The notes beneath the pieces were generated by a model that saw only the letters and a list, made by a program, of their open reading frames with translations, did no database searches and was not told where the DNA came from. 64,000 nucleotides of DNA from Phorcus lineatus (taxonomy: Eukaryota > Mollusca > Gastropoda > Trochida > Trochidae), in the NCBI GenBank assembly GCA_921293015.1, contig OV121098.1, positions 11,197,016 to 11,261,015 of the forward strand. Direction: 5' to 3'. This document shows, in pieces, positions 42,991-54,464 of the stretch (the stretch's first letter is position 1; each line of letters begins with the position of its first letter). The position numbers and the translations under genes are program-made.

Positions 42991-44751
42991 AGCTCTAGTT
43001 AAGAGAGAGTCCTTTACATCTGTAGGTAGATCCCGAACTCGTGAGATATGCTGTTGCCTCTCCGCTAAAAGGATGCGAGACATCGAGTTCGAAGAGGCCA
43101 AGGCTAAATCCTGAGAGGCCAGGTAAACCGAGTCCAGAAATCCGTGAGCCATGGCTACATTGTCAGCCCTCATGGTCTGAAGAGTGTCAGGAGTAATACC
43201 TTCATACGAAGTAAACTTGGGTGGAAGCATCTCTCTAATACCCGCACAAAACCAGTTGATGTAAGAGATAATATCCTGAGATAGGCGTACATTACGATCA
43301 ATCTCCATCAAGTCCAGTCTCGAAAACTGAAATTGATTAGCAGACGGGGCACGGGGGTTAAGTCTAGCAAAACTTTATCCAAAACAGGCAACTCCGGGGA
43401 CACAAACCTGTTGTGAATCAAATAAGCTGACTTCGGCCTATATGGAATGGAAAGCTGTCCGGGTTGATTGGCAAGCTTGTCATTAATCCCGTTGCAAGCC
43501 GTGTTAATGACAGAAGAATGTGGCAGAGAAAACTTGGATGGACGGGAGGGGGGTAGGGACCCCGAGTCCCCAAACTCATCAGGCCTAGGAGAGCTAGGTT
43601 CATCCGCGGGGATAAGAGCCGTACAAGGTTTCAACCGGTGCAAGTATTGGAGTTTATCCGCAAAATTCCACTCTGGAACAAGAGGGAATGAGTGCTCATC
43701 CGATGGGATAATTAACTGTCCTTCATGGCTTGCCACCGTAAAATCCATGGATTCCGTGTCCGTGGAAGAATGACACAAGGCCGTGGGTCCGTTCGAGTTA
43801 TGAAGCACGGGAATAAAAGGTGGATTGTCAATGCTAATGAAATCCTGCTTATGATCATGGACCGCCCGTGCAAAAGTGCGGCCACCCGCCTCGCCAGCAG
43901 CTGCCAGTAGACCCGTGCCGCCCGTGCTAACTGGGCCGCTTAACCGGGTCAACCTGGGCTCCCTGAATAGCCACTGAAGCCCGTGCGCCGCTAGGCGCCG
44001 TGGCATTCAGCAGCGGGTCAGTGGTAGTTGACAACTTGGGCTCGTGCCCGCCATGGAGAACATCGGGTTCGTGACCCGTGCTTTCTTGGCAAGGCAGAGG
44101 AGCTAAGCCGACCGCCCCCTCCACTGACTCATGGATCAGGGAGGCTGGCTGCATACGGCTAGACGTGATGTCAGAGGTAGTTGACAAGCTGGGCTCATGC
44201 CCGCCGCGGAGAACATCGGGGCCGTGACCCGTGCTTCCTTGGCAAGGCAGAGGAGCTAAGCCGACCGCCCCCTCCACTGACTCATGGATCAGGGAGGCTG
44301 GCTGCATACGGCTGGACGTGATGTTAGACAGCGGTCCCGACGGGTCGCCCACACGGCCTGCTACTGCGGGATCTCCCTGGTTGGTTTCGAGTGCTGAGAA
44401 GCGCTCGGCTGCTTCTCTTTGCATGGACGCCATGTTGGAGGTAAGAGCTGCGATCATCTGTTGATCTCGTCTAACTCCGATGTCTTAGGCGGGAGTTTGA
44501 AGTCTGAAATTGCTTCAACTTTTTCATAGATTAAGGAGTAGTTTTAGTCACAGCGCTACTTTTAGGAGTCTTAGGCTTAGAGCGATTATGATGCATAATC
44601 TGCCAATAATCAAGAGTTAGGTGATTACAAAGTAAACATCTTTCGTCAGCTGAACACGAAATTTGTCACTACAAGAATAACACAGGGAATGGGGATCGCC
44701 CTTACACAAATAGCGCTGACATTCCAAACATTTCTTCTGAACAGAAGCCAT
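42964..44751 (-). pseudogene. DIRS-like Gag region
   Basis: An ATG at 44749-44751 (minus) opens a Cys-rich start, MASVQKKCLECQRYLCKG then CYSC, typical of DIRS-type Gag N-termini. After frameshifts come a low-complexity segment (43927-44457), a middle segment (43308-44006) and a helical C-terminal segment (42964-43311: SQDIISYINWFCAGIREMLP...). It precedes the RT in the right order. An in-frame 153-bp tandem duplication lies at 44017-44322. It has several frame breaks and is not functional. Confidence 0.6.
44017..44322 (-). repeat. In-frame 153-bp tandem duplication in DIRS gag
   Basis: Two copies (44017-44169 and 44170-44322) each encode the ITSSRMQPASLIHESVEG block. A length of 51 codons preserves the frame. 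Confidence 0.9.
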
Positions 44752-45262
44752 TATGGGGAAGAAGATTACAAAAACACGCAAGAAAAGGGAGTGATCTCAC
44801 CCAAGTCAGAAGTTCACTGATTTCCCACAAGTAATCCGTAAGAATCACACAGGTAATCCGATGAGAACTCACAATAATCCGAAGGAAAAACACTGAGGTA
44901 ATTCACAAAGAACACAAGGTAATCCAAGACTTGAGTGAACTCAAGAATTCTCTCACACAAAGTACGACCGATCTCGCGGCGTACAGAGAAAAGAATGACA
45001 GTTGAGTTTGGAATTCAAGGGAGGTAACTCAGGGAAGATAATCGGGGAAGAACAACACGCACACCACTAAAAAATTCTTTTATTCTCACGCTCTGTACGA
45101 TCTCTCCGGAAGAGAGATATAAGTCAATGTTGGTTTAGAGGTAAGGTTTTTCGCAATAATTACGCTTTACTCATGTAGCGGGGTAGAAGGGATTTATCAT
45201 CCCTCGGCGGCGGTGTATATGGATATTTGTTTAGGGTCACATGGACCAATCAGATATCGGCA
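44752..45262. other. DIRS-like 5' terminal region
   Basis: Upstream of the gag ATG lie repeated GGTAATCC/AATCCG words (44828-44925) and a segment with CTCTCCGGAAGAGAG. It is probably the element's terminal repeat and leader. The junction with the BEL fragment is at about 45262. Confidence 0.4.
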
Positions 45263-45264
45263 TT

Positions 45265-45878
45265 CTTACATGAGGTATGATAATAGTTCTCCACTATATC
45301 AAGAGCAACTCCCTGCGATTCAAAACTTTTGTTGCCAATCGAGTGAGTGCAATTCATTCTGGATCGTTACCGGAAAATTGGAGGTATTTCTCGTCAGATC
45401 TTAATCCTGCAGATGACGCTTCCCGTGGTTTAGAGGCGGGGAAAATCATGCAACAAGTAAGATGGACTAGAGGACCAAGTTTTTTGTGGCAAGAAGAGGA
45501 CAGATGGCCTGCACTTCAAGCTACACTAGAAGTACCCGAGAACAGTCTTGAAATTAAATCAGCTGAGTGCTACACACAAGTAAACACTTCTGAGTCTTCA
45601 CCTTCATGTACACCTGAGATGGTGATTGACAAACTATTACACAAATTCTCATCATGGATGGAACTAAAGAAACCAACAGCATGGCTCCTGCGATTCAAGC
45701 TTTGGATCAGCAACAGGAAATATTGGGATCTCAGGACATCAGCTGATTTGCGCCTGACTGTGAAGGAATTAGACAATGCAGAAGCTGAGATAGTAAAATA
45801 TCTGCAACAATGTCACTTCAGAGAAGAAATACAGTCACTCAGAATGGGGAATCATGTCAAGAAATCGAGTAACCTGTA
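45265..45878 (+). pseudogene. BEL/Pao retrotransposon fragment 1: RNase H to integrase linker
   Basis: The frame contains MIVLHYIKSNSLRFKTFVANR, DLNPADDASRGL and GPSFLW. These are the hallmarks of the BEL/Pao RNase H end and the linker to integrase. It breaks at KSSNLY, where the Gypsy element inserted, and resumes at 50558. The 5' part of the element is absent. Confidence 0.85.
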
Positions 45879-46077
45879 TGTCATATAACAATGATTGTTT
45901 ACTCCTTATAACCTTGCATAATGAATGCTCCCTAATTGCATGCGCAGTTATATACTTCCTGTTACGTCACGACGCGCGAAAATGGCGCCAGCCGAAGTTT
46001 ATGTCAAAGAGATGTACTTTGAAGAATCGTAATAAATCCCCTATGAAAATGCCCACGCAGTTATCAATTCTATGACA
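45879..46077 (+). repeat. 5' LTR of the Gypsy element
   Basis: The 199-bp LTR starts TGTCATATAACA and ends CAATTCTATGACA (TGTCATA/TATGACA inverted ends). It is identical base for base to the 3' LTR, and contains AATAAA at 46031. The 5-bp TSD CTGTA precedes it (45874-45878) and follows the 3' LTR (50558-50562). Confidence 0.97.
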
Positions 46078-46091
46078 TGGTGTCAGAAGTG
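46078..46091 (+). promoter_or_regulatory. Primer binding site (tRNA-Leu type)
   Basis: TGGTGTCAGAAGTG begins directly after the 5' LTR and is complementary to the CCA end of a tRNA ending CACTTCTGACA, the form found in tRNA-Leu. Confidence 0.7.
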
Positions 46092-46116
46092 AAGTTTTGA
46101 AGACGTATTTAAGAAG

Positions 46117-47361
46117 ATGGCAAGATTTTCGCCTCCAGAAAACTTTGATTTTTCAACACCGGCCGAGTGGCCTCAATGGCGGCAACGGTTTATGAGGTTC
46201 CGTTCCGCGACGAAACTGAATGCACAGTCTGAAGAAGCTCAGATAAGTTCGCTCATTTACGCGATGGGAAAAGAAGGGGAACATATCATGAACTCTTTCA
46301 CGTTTGCTGAAGGCGACGAAGGGAAATTTGATAAAGTGATTGAAAAATATGACGAACATTTTGTTCCAAAACGGAATGTGATTCACGAGAGGGCCAAGTT
46401 TCATCAACGCACTCAAAGATCCGGTGAAAGTGTAGAAGCTTTTATACGTTCGTTGTATGAACTTGCTAAGTACTGTGAATTTGGAATAATGCGTGACGAA
46501 AGTATTCGTGACAGGATCGTCATCGGAATTTCTGACAGGCAAGTTTCAGAACGGATGCAATTAATTCCTGGATTAACTTTGGATCAGGCTATACAGACAG
46601 CCAGGGAAACGGAATTAATCAAATCACAGATCAAGAATCAGGATAACATTCAAACAATTGAAGAGGTAAGAGGAAGAAATTCTAGAAACATGAACTTTAA
46701 TTCTCATAAAAGTAGAAGAAGTGGTCCCTCACGAGGTTCACATGGAAATAATGGTTACCATGGCAATCAAAGAAATCAATTTTCAAGTCAAAACAAGCCC
46801 TGTTCACGTTGTGGTAATCTTCATACCGGAAGGTGTCGTGCTAGTGGTCAGATATGTCATGTTTGTAACAAGAAAGGACATTATGCCAGGATGTGTACTA
46901 GCAATAGAAAACAAAATGTTCACAGTGTAGAAACAGAAGTTTTGCCAGATGATCAGGCAGGTGGATTTTATATTGGATCTGTCAACTGTCATGACGATAA
47001 TGATGCATGGATGATTACACTGTATGTTCAAGACACACCTGTTGAATTCAAAGTAGACACCGGTGCAGACACTACTGTGATTTCTCAAGAAACGTATGAC
47101 AAACTCTTCTTCAAACCAAAGTTATTACCTCCAGACCGTGAACTGTCAGGACATTCACACATGATCGGGTGTTCAGGATTGTTTCCTACACAGGTGAGAT
47201 ATCATGGTGAAATGTACAAGTTCAATATTTATGTCACAGATGGACATAATAATCTGCTGAGTAGGAATGTTTCACACAAGATGGGTTTTGTAAAGCCAAA
47301 CATTGAAGAAGTCAACACAGACATGGATGAAATCAACTCAGATGTATTTGGTGCATTTTGA
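46117..47361 (+). CDS. Gypsy Gag and protease
   Basis: The ATG at 46117 is the first after the primer site. Residues 1-190 are a capsid-like Gag (start MARFSPPENFDFS, as in Mag-type elements). Two CCHC-like knuckles lie at about 228-262 (CSRCGNLHTGRC and CHVCNKKGHYARMC). The retroviral-type aspartic protease starts near 306 with the active site VDTGADTTV. The frame ends at TGA (47359-47361) after the protease. The pol continues in the same frame directly after the stop. Gag packages the element RNA, and the protease cleaves the polyprotein. Confidence 0.93.
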   Translation: MARFSPPENFDFSTPAEWPQWRQRFMRFRSATKLNAQSEEAQISSLIYAMGKEGEHIMNSFTFAEGDEGKFDKVIEKYDEHFVPKRNVIHERAKFHQRTQRSGESVEAFIRSLYELAKYCEFGIMRDESIRDRIVIGISDRQVSERMQLIPGLTLDQAIQTARETELIKSQIKNQDNIQTIEEVRGRNSRNMNFNSHKSRRSGPSRGSHGNNGYHGNQRNQFSSQNKPCSRCGNLHTGRCRASGQICHVCNKKGHYARMCTSNRKQNVHSVETEVLPDDQAGGFYIGSVNCHDDNDAWMITLYVQDTPVEFKVDTGADTTVISQETYDKLFFKPKLLPPDRELSGHSHMIGCSGLFPTQVRYHGEMYKFNIYVTDGHNNLLSRNVSHKMGFVKPNIEEVNTDMDEINSDVFGAF

Positions 47362-50034
47362 CTTGTTAAATGTGAACCAGTTAAGATTAAGCTGAAACAA
47401 GAGGCAGTTCCGTTCAGTATTGCAACGCCGCGAAGAGTACCATTTCCTTTGTTAGACAAAGTGAAAGAAGAGTTGACGCGCATGAAGGATGCCGGTATCA
47501 TTGAAGAAATAACCGAGCCAACTGAGTGGTGTGCGCCGATGGTCCCCGTAATCAAGAAGTCAGGAAAAGTGAGAATCTGCGTCGATCTGAAAAAGTTGAA
47601 CGAAGCAGTGGAGCGAGAGCGTTACATGATGCCGACATTGGAAGATATTGCTCCAAAGCTATGTGGATCAAAGATATATACAACCCTGGATGCTTCTAGT
47701 GGTTATTACCAGATTCCTCTTCATAAAGAGAGCCAGAAACTTACTACGTTCATGACCCCCTTTGGACGTTACTGTTTCAAGAGAATGCCTTTTGGAGTGA
47801 CCTCAGCTCCAGAAATATTTCAGCGCAAGATGACAGAGCTTTTGTCTGGTCTACCCGGCACAGAAGTTATAATGGACGATATTCTCATCCACGGAACGAC
47901 AGATGCTGAACATGACAGAAGACTCAAGGACACAATTGATGTAATCCAAAAAGCGGGACTGAAGCTAAACAAAGAAAAGTGCAAGTTCAGAAAATCAGAA
48001 ACTGTCTACTTTGGACACAGAATAAGCAAAGATGGAATTAGTCCAGAATCAAGCAAGATAGATGCTATTCTTGAACTCGAATCTCCGAAGGATATTTCTG
48101 AACTCAGACGCATCTTGGGACTCGTGAACTATTTGGGGAAATTCCTGCCGGATATTTCCACCGTCACAAAACCAATGACTGATCTGCTTCATATTGATAC
48201 TATGTGGTATTGGGGCCCAGATCAAGAGTCTGCTTTCTCAAAAGTCAAAGCCATGGTAACCAGAGCTCCAGTTCTGGCATTCTATGATCCCAAGTTGCCG
48301 ACAATGGTGAGTGCAGACGCAAGCAGCTATGGTCTCGGAGGTGCGCTACTACAGCTTCATGATGGAACCACATGGAAACCAGTTGCATTTTGTTCAAGAA
48401 CGCTGACAGGTTCGGAATGCCGTTACGCGCAGATCGAAAAGGAGACATTAGCTGGAGTATGGGCTTGCGAGAAATTTAACCGATACCTTATCGGTCTGGA
48501 TGGATTCAAACTGCAAACAGATCACAAACCTCTCGTCCCACTCATCAATTCATATGATCTAAACAAAGTACCAATAAGATGTCAGAGACTGTTAATGCGC
48601 TTGAGAAGATTTCAAGTCACAGCAGAGTATGTACCAGGGAAAAACCTAGTGGTCCCAGACACTCTATCAAGAAGTCCAATGAAAAGTTCAGATGAAGACT
48701 CAACATTGAGAGAAGAGGTGGAAACCTACTTAGAGTCTGTATCTACACAGAGACCTATCTCGGACGAGAAAATCAAAACAATGAAGATGATGTCGGCCAA
48801 TGACCCGGCTATCCAACAAGCTATACAGTTCACCAGAACAGGTTGGCCAGAGCACAGTAAGACTGTACCATCAGAGTTACAACAGTTCTATACGTTAAGA
48901 GGAGAACTGTCAGTTGTAGATGACCTGCTAGTGTTTCGCCACAGAATCGTCGTTCCTGAAAAGCTCAGAGATGAAATATTGGAGCAGATCCACACAGGAC
49001 ATCAAGGCATAAATAAGTGCCAGGAAAGAGCAGCATTGTGTGTGTGGTGGCCAGGAATATCAAGTGATATCAAAACTAAAGTTAGCCAGTGTAACTTTTG
49101 TCAGACTCATAAGCCGACTCAAAGAAAGGAGCCACTTATGACATCCTCAATGCCAGAGAGACCCTGGCAGAAGATTGCTGCAGATTTGTGTTTTGTAAAA
49201 GGCCAGAACTTTCTTGTAGTAATGGATTACTTTTCAAGATACCTGGAAATTGCTCACTTAACCAACATAACCTGTTCGCAAGTGATAGGCAAGTTGAAGG
49301 CAATGTTTGCCAGATGGGGCATTCCAGAAGAGTTTCGTTCAGACAACGGAACACAATTCACAGCTGCAGAATTCAGACAGTTTGCACAAGAATACAACTT
49401 TAAGTTGACCACATCAAGTCCACACTTCCCTCAGTCTAACGGCGAAGCAGAGAGGGCAGTGCGCATCGCTAAAACTATTCTCAATCAAGAAGACCCATAC
49501 CTAGCTCTTATGGCCTACAGATCTACTCCAAGTACAGCCACTGGGGCGTCTCCTGCTCAGCTGATGATGGGCCGACAAATCCGAACAACCCTACTGACTC
49601 TACCGTCAAACCTTGTTCCTGAATGGCCGAACTTGCAGCAGGTGAGAGAGAAAGATGGCGAGAAGAAGACTGCAAACGAGACTCACTATAATCGCAGACA
49701 TGGCGTGCAGTGGTTACCAACACTACCAATAGGTGCACCAGTTCGCATCAAGCTTGACGGCGAGAAGACATGGTCGACTCCAGGCACTGTCCAGGCAAGG
49801 GCTCAAACTCCTCGCAGTTACTACATCAAGACACCAGCAGGTGACGTCAGAAGAAATCGTCGCCATCTGAGGTTCGATGAATCTGAGACACCAGACAATG
49901 ACATTCAACAAGACTGTCAAACTAATTCAACTCCAGTTAATAATGTCTGTAATCCAATGCCAGACATTAACCAGTCCACAACACGTTCCGGTCGAACAGT
50001 GAAACCTCCCCAGAAATATGGAGACTGGATGTGA
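47362..50034 (+). CDS. Gypsy Pol: reverse transcriptase, RNase H, integrase
   Basis: The frame is the same as gag-protease, separated by one TGA. The first ATG is only at 47482, after the RT domain has begun, so independent initiation is unlikely to give a full enzyme. RT motifs: YTTLDASSGYYQIPL, FKRMPFGVTSAPE and IMDD (catalytic, about 47873). RNase H: SADASSYGLGGAL, then TDHKPL. Integrase has the HHCC finger (HTGHQGINK...CNFCQTHK) and the DDE residues at ADLCF, SDNGTQF and NGEAERA. The C-terminus has a GAPVRIK chromatin/SH3-like segment. All catalytic residues are present. Confidence 0.93.
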   Translation, partial: LVKCEPVKIKLKQEAVPFSIATPRRVPFPLLDKVKEELTRMKDAGIIEEITEPTEWCAPMVPVIKKSGKVRICVDLKKLNEAVERERYMMPTLEDIAPKLCGSKIYTTLDASSGYYQIPLHKESQKLTTFMTPFGRYCFKRMPFGVTSAPEIFQRKMTELLSGLPGTEVIMDDILIHGTTDAEHDRRLKDTIDVIQKAGLKLNKEKCKFRKSETVYFGHRISKDGISPESSKIDAILELESPKDISELRRILGLVNYLGKFLPDISTVTKPMTDLLHIDTMWYWGPDQESAFSKVKAMVTRAPVLAFYDPKLPTMVSADASSYGLGGALLQLHDGTTWKPVAFCSRTLTGSECRYAQIEKETLAGVWACEKFNRYLIGLDGFKLQTDHKPLVPLINSYDLNKVPIRCQRLLMRLRRFQVTAEYVPGKNLVVPDTLSRSPMKSSDEDSTLREEVETYLESVSTQRPISDEKIKTMKMMSANDPAIQQAIQFTRTGWPEHSKTVPSELQQFYTLRGELSVVDDLLVFRHRIVVPEKLRDEILEQIHTGHQGINKCQERAALCVWWPGISSDIKTKVSQCNFCQTHKPTQRKEPLMTSSMPERPWQKIAADLCFVKGQNFLVVMDYFSRYLEIAHLTNITCSQVIGKLKAMFARWGIPEEFRSDNGTQFTAAEFRQFAQEYNFKLTTSSPHFPQSNGEAERAVRIAKTILNQEDPYLALMAYRSTPSTATGASPAQLMMGRQIRTTLLTLPSNLVPEWPNLQQVREKDGEKKTANETHYNRRHGVQWLPTLPIGAPVRIKLDGEKTWSTPGTVQARAQTPRSYYIKTPAGDVRRNRRHLRFDESETPDNDIQQDCQTNSTPVNNVCNPMPDINQSTTRSGRTVKPPQKYGDWM

Positions 50035-50358
50035 AGTGACAATAATGTTAAATAATTCCTTGAATTGACTTTTAATTGCATATGTCAAGGAATAATTGTA
50101 ATGTTCAGTAACTTTAACTTTCTGTGAAGTGATTTTAATTGTTAAGTTCAAAAGGACTGTTGATTTATAAGTATGCAGATACTTTCCAGTTGTGTTAATC
50201 ATAGACTGTTCCAGTTCCAAGGAATTTCATCAAGAATCCTCAACAGAGACTTGATTGTGAATTAATATTGTTGCAAAGATTTCTATAAGTCTTGCCAGTT
50301 AAAGTTGATAGTTATTGATAAATAATGTTTTAAAGATTTCTTTTATAAAAAGGGGAGA

Positions 50359-50557
50359 TGTCATATAACAATGATTGTTTACTCCTTATAACCTTGCATA
50401 ATGAATGCTCCCTAATTGCATGCGCAGTTATATACTTCCTGTTACGTCACGACGCGCGAAAATGGCGCCAGCCGAAGTTTATGTCAAAGAGATGTACTTT
50501 GAAGAATCGTAATAAATCCCCTATGAAAATGCCCACGCAGTTATCAATTCTATGACA
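50359..50557 (+). repeat. 3' LTR of the Gypsy element
   Basis: Identical in all 199 positions to the 5' LTR, preceded by the polypurine tract and followed by the TSD CTGTA. Confidence 0.97.
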
Positions 50558-51255
50558 CTGTATAAACTTCAACCTTTTATGAATGATCAGAAAATTCTTT
50601 GTGTCGGTGGCAGATTAAGGATTGCACCAGTCCCTGAAACAGCGAAACACCCAGCAATTCTTCCAAAGAACCATCATGTCGGAAACTTGTTGATTTCTCA
50701 GTGTCATCAAAGCCAGGGACGCTCCGGAAGCAGGGATTGGGAAAGGCAGGGGCCATGGGCAATTTTGCACTTTGGATGAAAAAATGGCCCATTGAAATCA
50801 GAAATTTTACCATTGCTTCTATGGGGAATGGCCCATTCAAAATTCTGGAAAAGATTAAAAGCCCTAAAAATGGCCCATTGTCCAGGGTGTCTTTCCCAAT
50901 CCCTGCGGAAGAGAACATGTTCTTACCCATTTACAACAAAGATGGTGGATTATTGGTGCTCGGCTTCTATCAACCAGATTTTGTGAAAATGCATCCACTG
51001 TCGTAGATATCAAGGACGTCCATCGTCACAACAAATGGCAAGTCTACCTGCGATAAGTGTCACTCCATACAATCCACCATTCACCTTCGTTGGAGTTGAC
51101 TGTTTCGGACCATTCTTTGTGAAGCGAGGTAGAAGTATGGTTAAACGGTATGGATGTTTGTTCACATGTCTCACTGTATGGGCTGTGCACATTGAGAACC
51201 TCGATTCCTTAGATACTGACTTTTTCATCAATGCACTGGTGAGATTTGAGGCTTG
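50558..51255 (+). pseudogene. BEL/Pao fragment 2: integrase
   Basis: From LYKLQPFMNDQKILCVGGRL the BEL integrase N-terminal region continues the protein broken at 45878. The MITE at 50731-50905 interrupts it (TSD CGGAAG). It resumes with CGREHVL and the integrase core at 51010-51255 (PPFTFVGVDCFGPFFVKRG, KRYGCLFTCL). The frame is lost after LVRFEA, so the third catalytic residue is missing. Confidence 0.85.
50731..50905. mobile_element. Intact 175-bp MITE, CAGGGATTGGG family
   Basis: The ends are CAGGGATTGGGAAAG and CTTTCCCAATCCCTG. The 6-bp TSD CGGAAG lies at 50725-50730 and 50906-50911. It contains mirrored GGCCCATT words. A hAT-like class with 6-bp TSD is possible. Confidence 0.85.
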
Positions 51256-52103
51256 ACGGCGCCGGCCGAGGATAATGCTGCGGTGAAGCTATGCGCCATG
51301 TTTTGTAGGCATTAACGGGGTAAAAATTGTGAGTAATAATTAACTTATAAATTAAATGTTTATTTGATATTATACAATTCATTAGTAATCTTAAATTGTT
51401 ACATTTTTGTCAGTAAGTTTAATTCAAATGGTGGGCAAACCATGTGCTCTTTTTCGTTACCCACTTCCGTGAGGGTCGCCCAATTTCATGATAGATATTT
51501 TCACTGTAAGCTTTCTTATTTTAAGCTCATTTATGGCAATTGATTATTTGTCAAGGTACATCATTCATTCCTTAGCAATTTGTCATTTAAAATTGTTTTT
51601 TTGAATTTCTTATTTATTTCTTTTTCTAGCTTGAACCAACACAACAATAAAAGGTTGGGTACAGGAAAATCCTTTGTTTTCCTTACAGTGTCATTGGATC
51701 GCGAAGTATCGACTGTTACCAAAAGACACATTTTAAAGCTTATTGGTTTTTTACAGTGACAATATGAAGGTAGAACTTCACAATTATGATCGAAAACGCG
51801 CGTCAAATAGTCAAACATAATTTTGTAGACTTATCTAAAACAGCGAGGAGGGCAGTTAGGAGTTGATAGTGTTTGTTAGGTTATAAAACTAATATCAATG
51901 TATATTGGACGTGATACCTACACCTATGTGCATTTATAAGGCTGTTTTTAGATTTTCATGGAAAACTAGTATTTGATATATAAATGTCTTTTGGACATGA
52001 AAAATTAAGATGTTTTGATTTTATATCACCACATATGACATTAATTTCGCATCAAAGGTAAATATTATGTTATGAAAATCTTTAATCTTGAGTGGCTCTT
52101 TAA
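51256..52103. other. Region without a supported gene
   Basis: AT-rich, only short frames. Confidence 0.4.
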
Positions 52104-52875
52104 AGGATTTTAAAACCCCACTTAGAAACTATTGTGATTAGATAAGTGATGTTACAATTATACAATACATTTCACAATATTGCCCAGCTAAAAAATTTTC
52201 CCTTATGGTAAACTTGCCATATCACGCTTTCCGAGCGAAAGCCAAAAACACCCGAACATTAATGAGTGCATAAAATTGTGACGTAATAGTAGCCCGACGA
52301 ACCCGGAAGTCTTGTTGACTTGTAAGAGTAGGGAAAGTTTTTTGGCTCAAGTTTACAAAGTCGAATTGTTATGTAACTGTCATTAGAAATAAACATATAA
52401 TGCTACATATTCTATCACAAACTTTAATCAATTCGATACATTATTTTCCCATTTTATAATCAGTATTCCACTACCTGACTACGTGCGAGTGAAATCGTAT
52501 TCGAATCAGTATTTCATTTCATGTAGCCCGAAACTTGGGTTATGGGTTTACATTTTTTGTACAACTATACTACAAATTAAAAACAGCAAACCATAGCAAA
52601 TTCATAGCTTGACAGAAATATTTTAGAAAATGCTTTTAAAATAAGTTTGGACGCCTTAGTTCTGCACTTGTTTCGAATCTAGGCCTAGATCTATGTGACG
52701 AAACGTCCGACTGTCTAACAGTTTGTAACGAAATATCTTTATGACTTTTTTATGACAAATGGATTTTATTATATGTTATTATTGTTGAAACTGCGATCAT
52801 TTACTGTGAGGTGGGTGAGGTGGGTCCCAGTAACTGTCTCCTTGTCTATTATAATGTATTCTGTTTGAAAAAAAT

Positions 52876-53022
52876 ATATAGAGGATATTTGACATTTCTC
52901 GTCGAATACCATGGATATCTCATCGAGTGAAGTAGAAATTGATATTTTCACGAGTGATTTTCTACTTCACGAGATGAGATATTCATGGTATTCGACAAGA
53001 AATGTCAAATGTTCTATTTATT
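52876..53022. repeat. Long palindrome P6
   Basis: Arms of about 65 bp (left from 52876, right to 53022) pair with few mismatches (GACATTTCT-GTCGAATACCATG in both). The spacer is about 12 bp and contains CACGAG. Confidence 0.8.
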
Positions 53023-53159
53023 ATGTTTTCCAAAACCCATAAATGACCCTAACTATATGAATTGAGAAGCTAAAACGCTTCGCTAGCGCGGCTGTTGCAT
53101 GAAGTCATTCAATTGTTTCATGACGTCACAGACGACATCATATGATTGTAGCCTCATTT

Positions 53160-53250
53160 TACAGAGTAGAATACCATTTTTATTTCACTCAGTGAAAATA
53201 CGGGTTTTATTTTCACCGATAAATAGCATATTTCACCATTCGAAATATAA
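53160..53250. repeat. Dispersed repeat with TTTCAC...GTGAAA words, copy 2
   Basis: Reverse complement of 40225-40345. Confidence 0.7.
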
Positions 53251-54286
53251 TATACATATATATTTGTGACTATATATCTAGTCCTTGTCTTACTTCTGTA
53301 ATACAGTATACAGTATTGAACTAAGCATTATTTCAACCCCTAGAATTTTGTAACTATAGCGAATATGTAAATTCATTTTATTGTATTTATTGAAAACATA
53401 CCTTGAACCAAATAAAAAAACATCAACCCAAAAAGGCACAACGAAATTTGAACGTCAATTTGAAGAACATATTCTTGATTCGTATCCAAAATAAAAAATT
53501 TAATGTCTTTGACGTATATTTTGGGGGGAAAATTGTCACAAAAGTCGGAATATACCAACCAAAAGCTTGTTTTTAAACTGCTTGACATCGACCAACTGCA
53601 GTTATTCACACCTTGGCAAGAGCGACTGGCTACTTTTACGTCACATTACGGAAGGTGCCATAAGCTGCCGATCTTTTTGGGATTCGGGATTCGTAGAGCA
53701 GCGCACAAGTGTCAGCGCGGGTTTGCAAAATGTACGTAAAAACATGGGGGCTTGCATTTATCTTTGAAATCTGGCACAATAATATAACTAGTCTGAATAA
53801 TAGGGTTTTAAAATCCTTTAATTACTTTTACTTTTGTCTGTTGTCATGATAATCTAAAACCTAAAGCACCCATTATAATTTAGAAGAAAAGACTATCATT
53901 GTCCGAAATTATATCTACTAAACCTCTTAAAATTGTACACACACGATGTTGGTAACTATATAAAAGACTTTTCAAACCTTAGTTTTCTCTTTTCCTACTA
54001 TAATGCTTACGTACTGTGTAAATAGTTTCTTAAAACATGTAGTTTTTTTACTTCAAGTTCCACAATTTTTAAACATTTAAATATATTGAATGTATGTAAA
54101 GGTATAGTCTTGGATTTCAAAATTTGTTAAGTTAAATATAGCCTAAAATAATAATTGTTATAGGCTGTAGAGGTCTATTTTCTTATTGTGACATTTATTT
54201 CAGGACATTTGTCCTCTATTTTGAATTTAACCCATGTTGTATTTGTTTAAATACACAATTTTATTGGATTTCGTACAATATTTAGG

Positions 54287-54460
54287 CAGGGATTGGGAAA
54301 GGCAGGGGCCATGGGCCATTTTGCACATTGGATGAAAAAATGACCCATTCAAATCAGAAATTTTACTATTGCTACTATGAGGAATGGCTCATTCAGAATT
54401 CTGAAATGACTCAAAGCCCTAAAAATGGCCCATTGTCAAGGGTGCCTTTCCAAATCCCTG
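54287..54460. mobile_element. Intact 174-bp MITE, CAGGGATTGGG family
   Basis: The ends are CAGGGATTGGGAAAGG and CCTTTCCAAATCCCTG. The 6-bp TSD TTTAGG lies at 54281-54286 and 54461-54466. It is the third copy in the window with a 6-bp TSD. Confidence 0.85.
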
Positions 54461-54464
54461 TTTA

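Larger units (their letters stand above)
45879..50557 (+). mobile_element. Complete young Gypsy/Mag-type LTR retrotransposon (4,679 bp)
   Basis: Identical LTRs, a 5-bp TSD (CTGTA), a primer site, gag-protease and pol frames and a polypurine tract (AAAAAGGGGAGA, 50347-50358) are all present. The identical LTRs mean insertion was very recent. It is nested in a BEL/Pao fragment inside the host gene intron, in the opposite orientation to the host gene. One in-frame TGA divides the coding region. Confidence 0.95.
52104..53817. mobile_element. 1.7-kb TTAA-flanked element (piggyBac/Kolobok-like)
   Basis: The ends AGGATTTTAAAACCC and GGGTTTTAAAATCCT are perfect 15-bp inverted repeats. Each is flanked by TTAA (52100-52103 and 53818-53821). 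No transposase is present. It contains palindrome P6, a CRE octamer (53121-53128) and a copy of the 40225 repeat, which may be nested. Confidence 0.7.
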
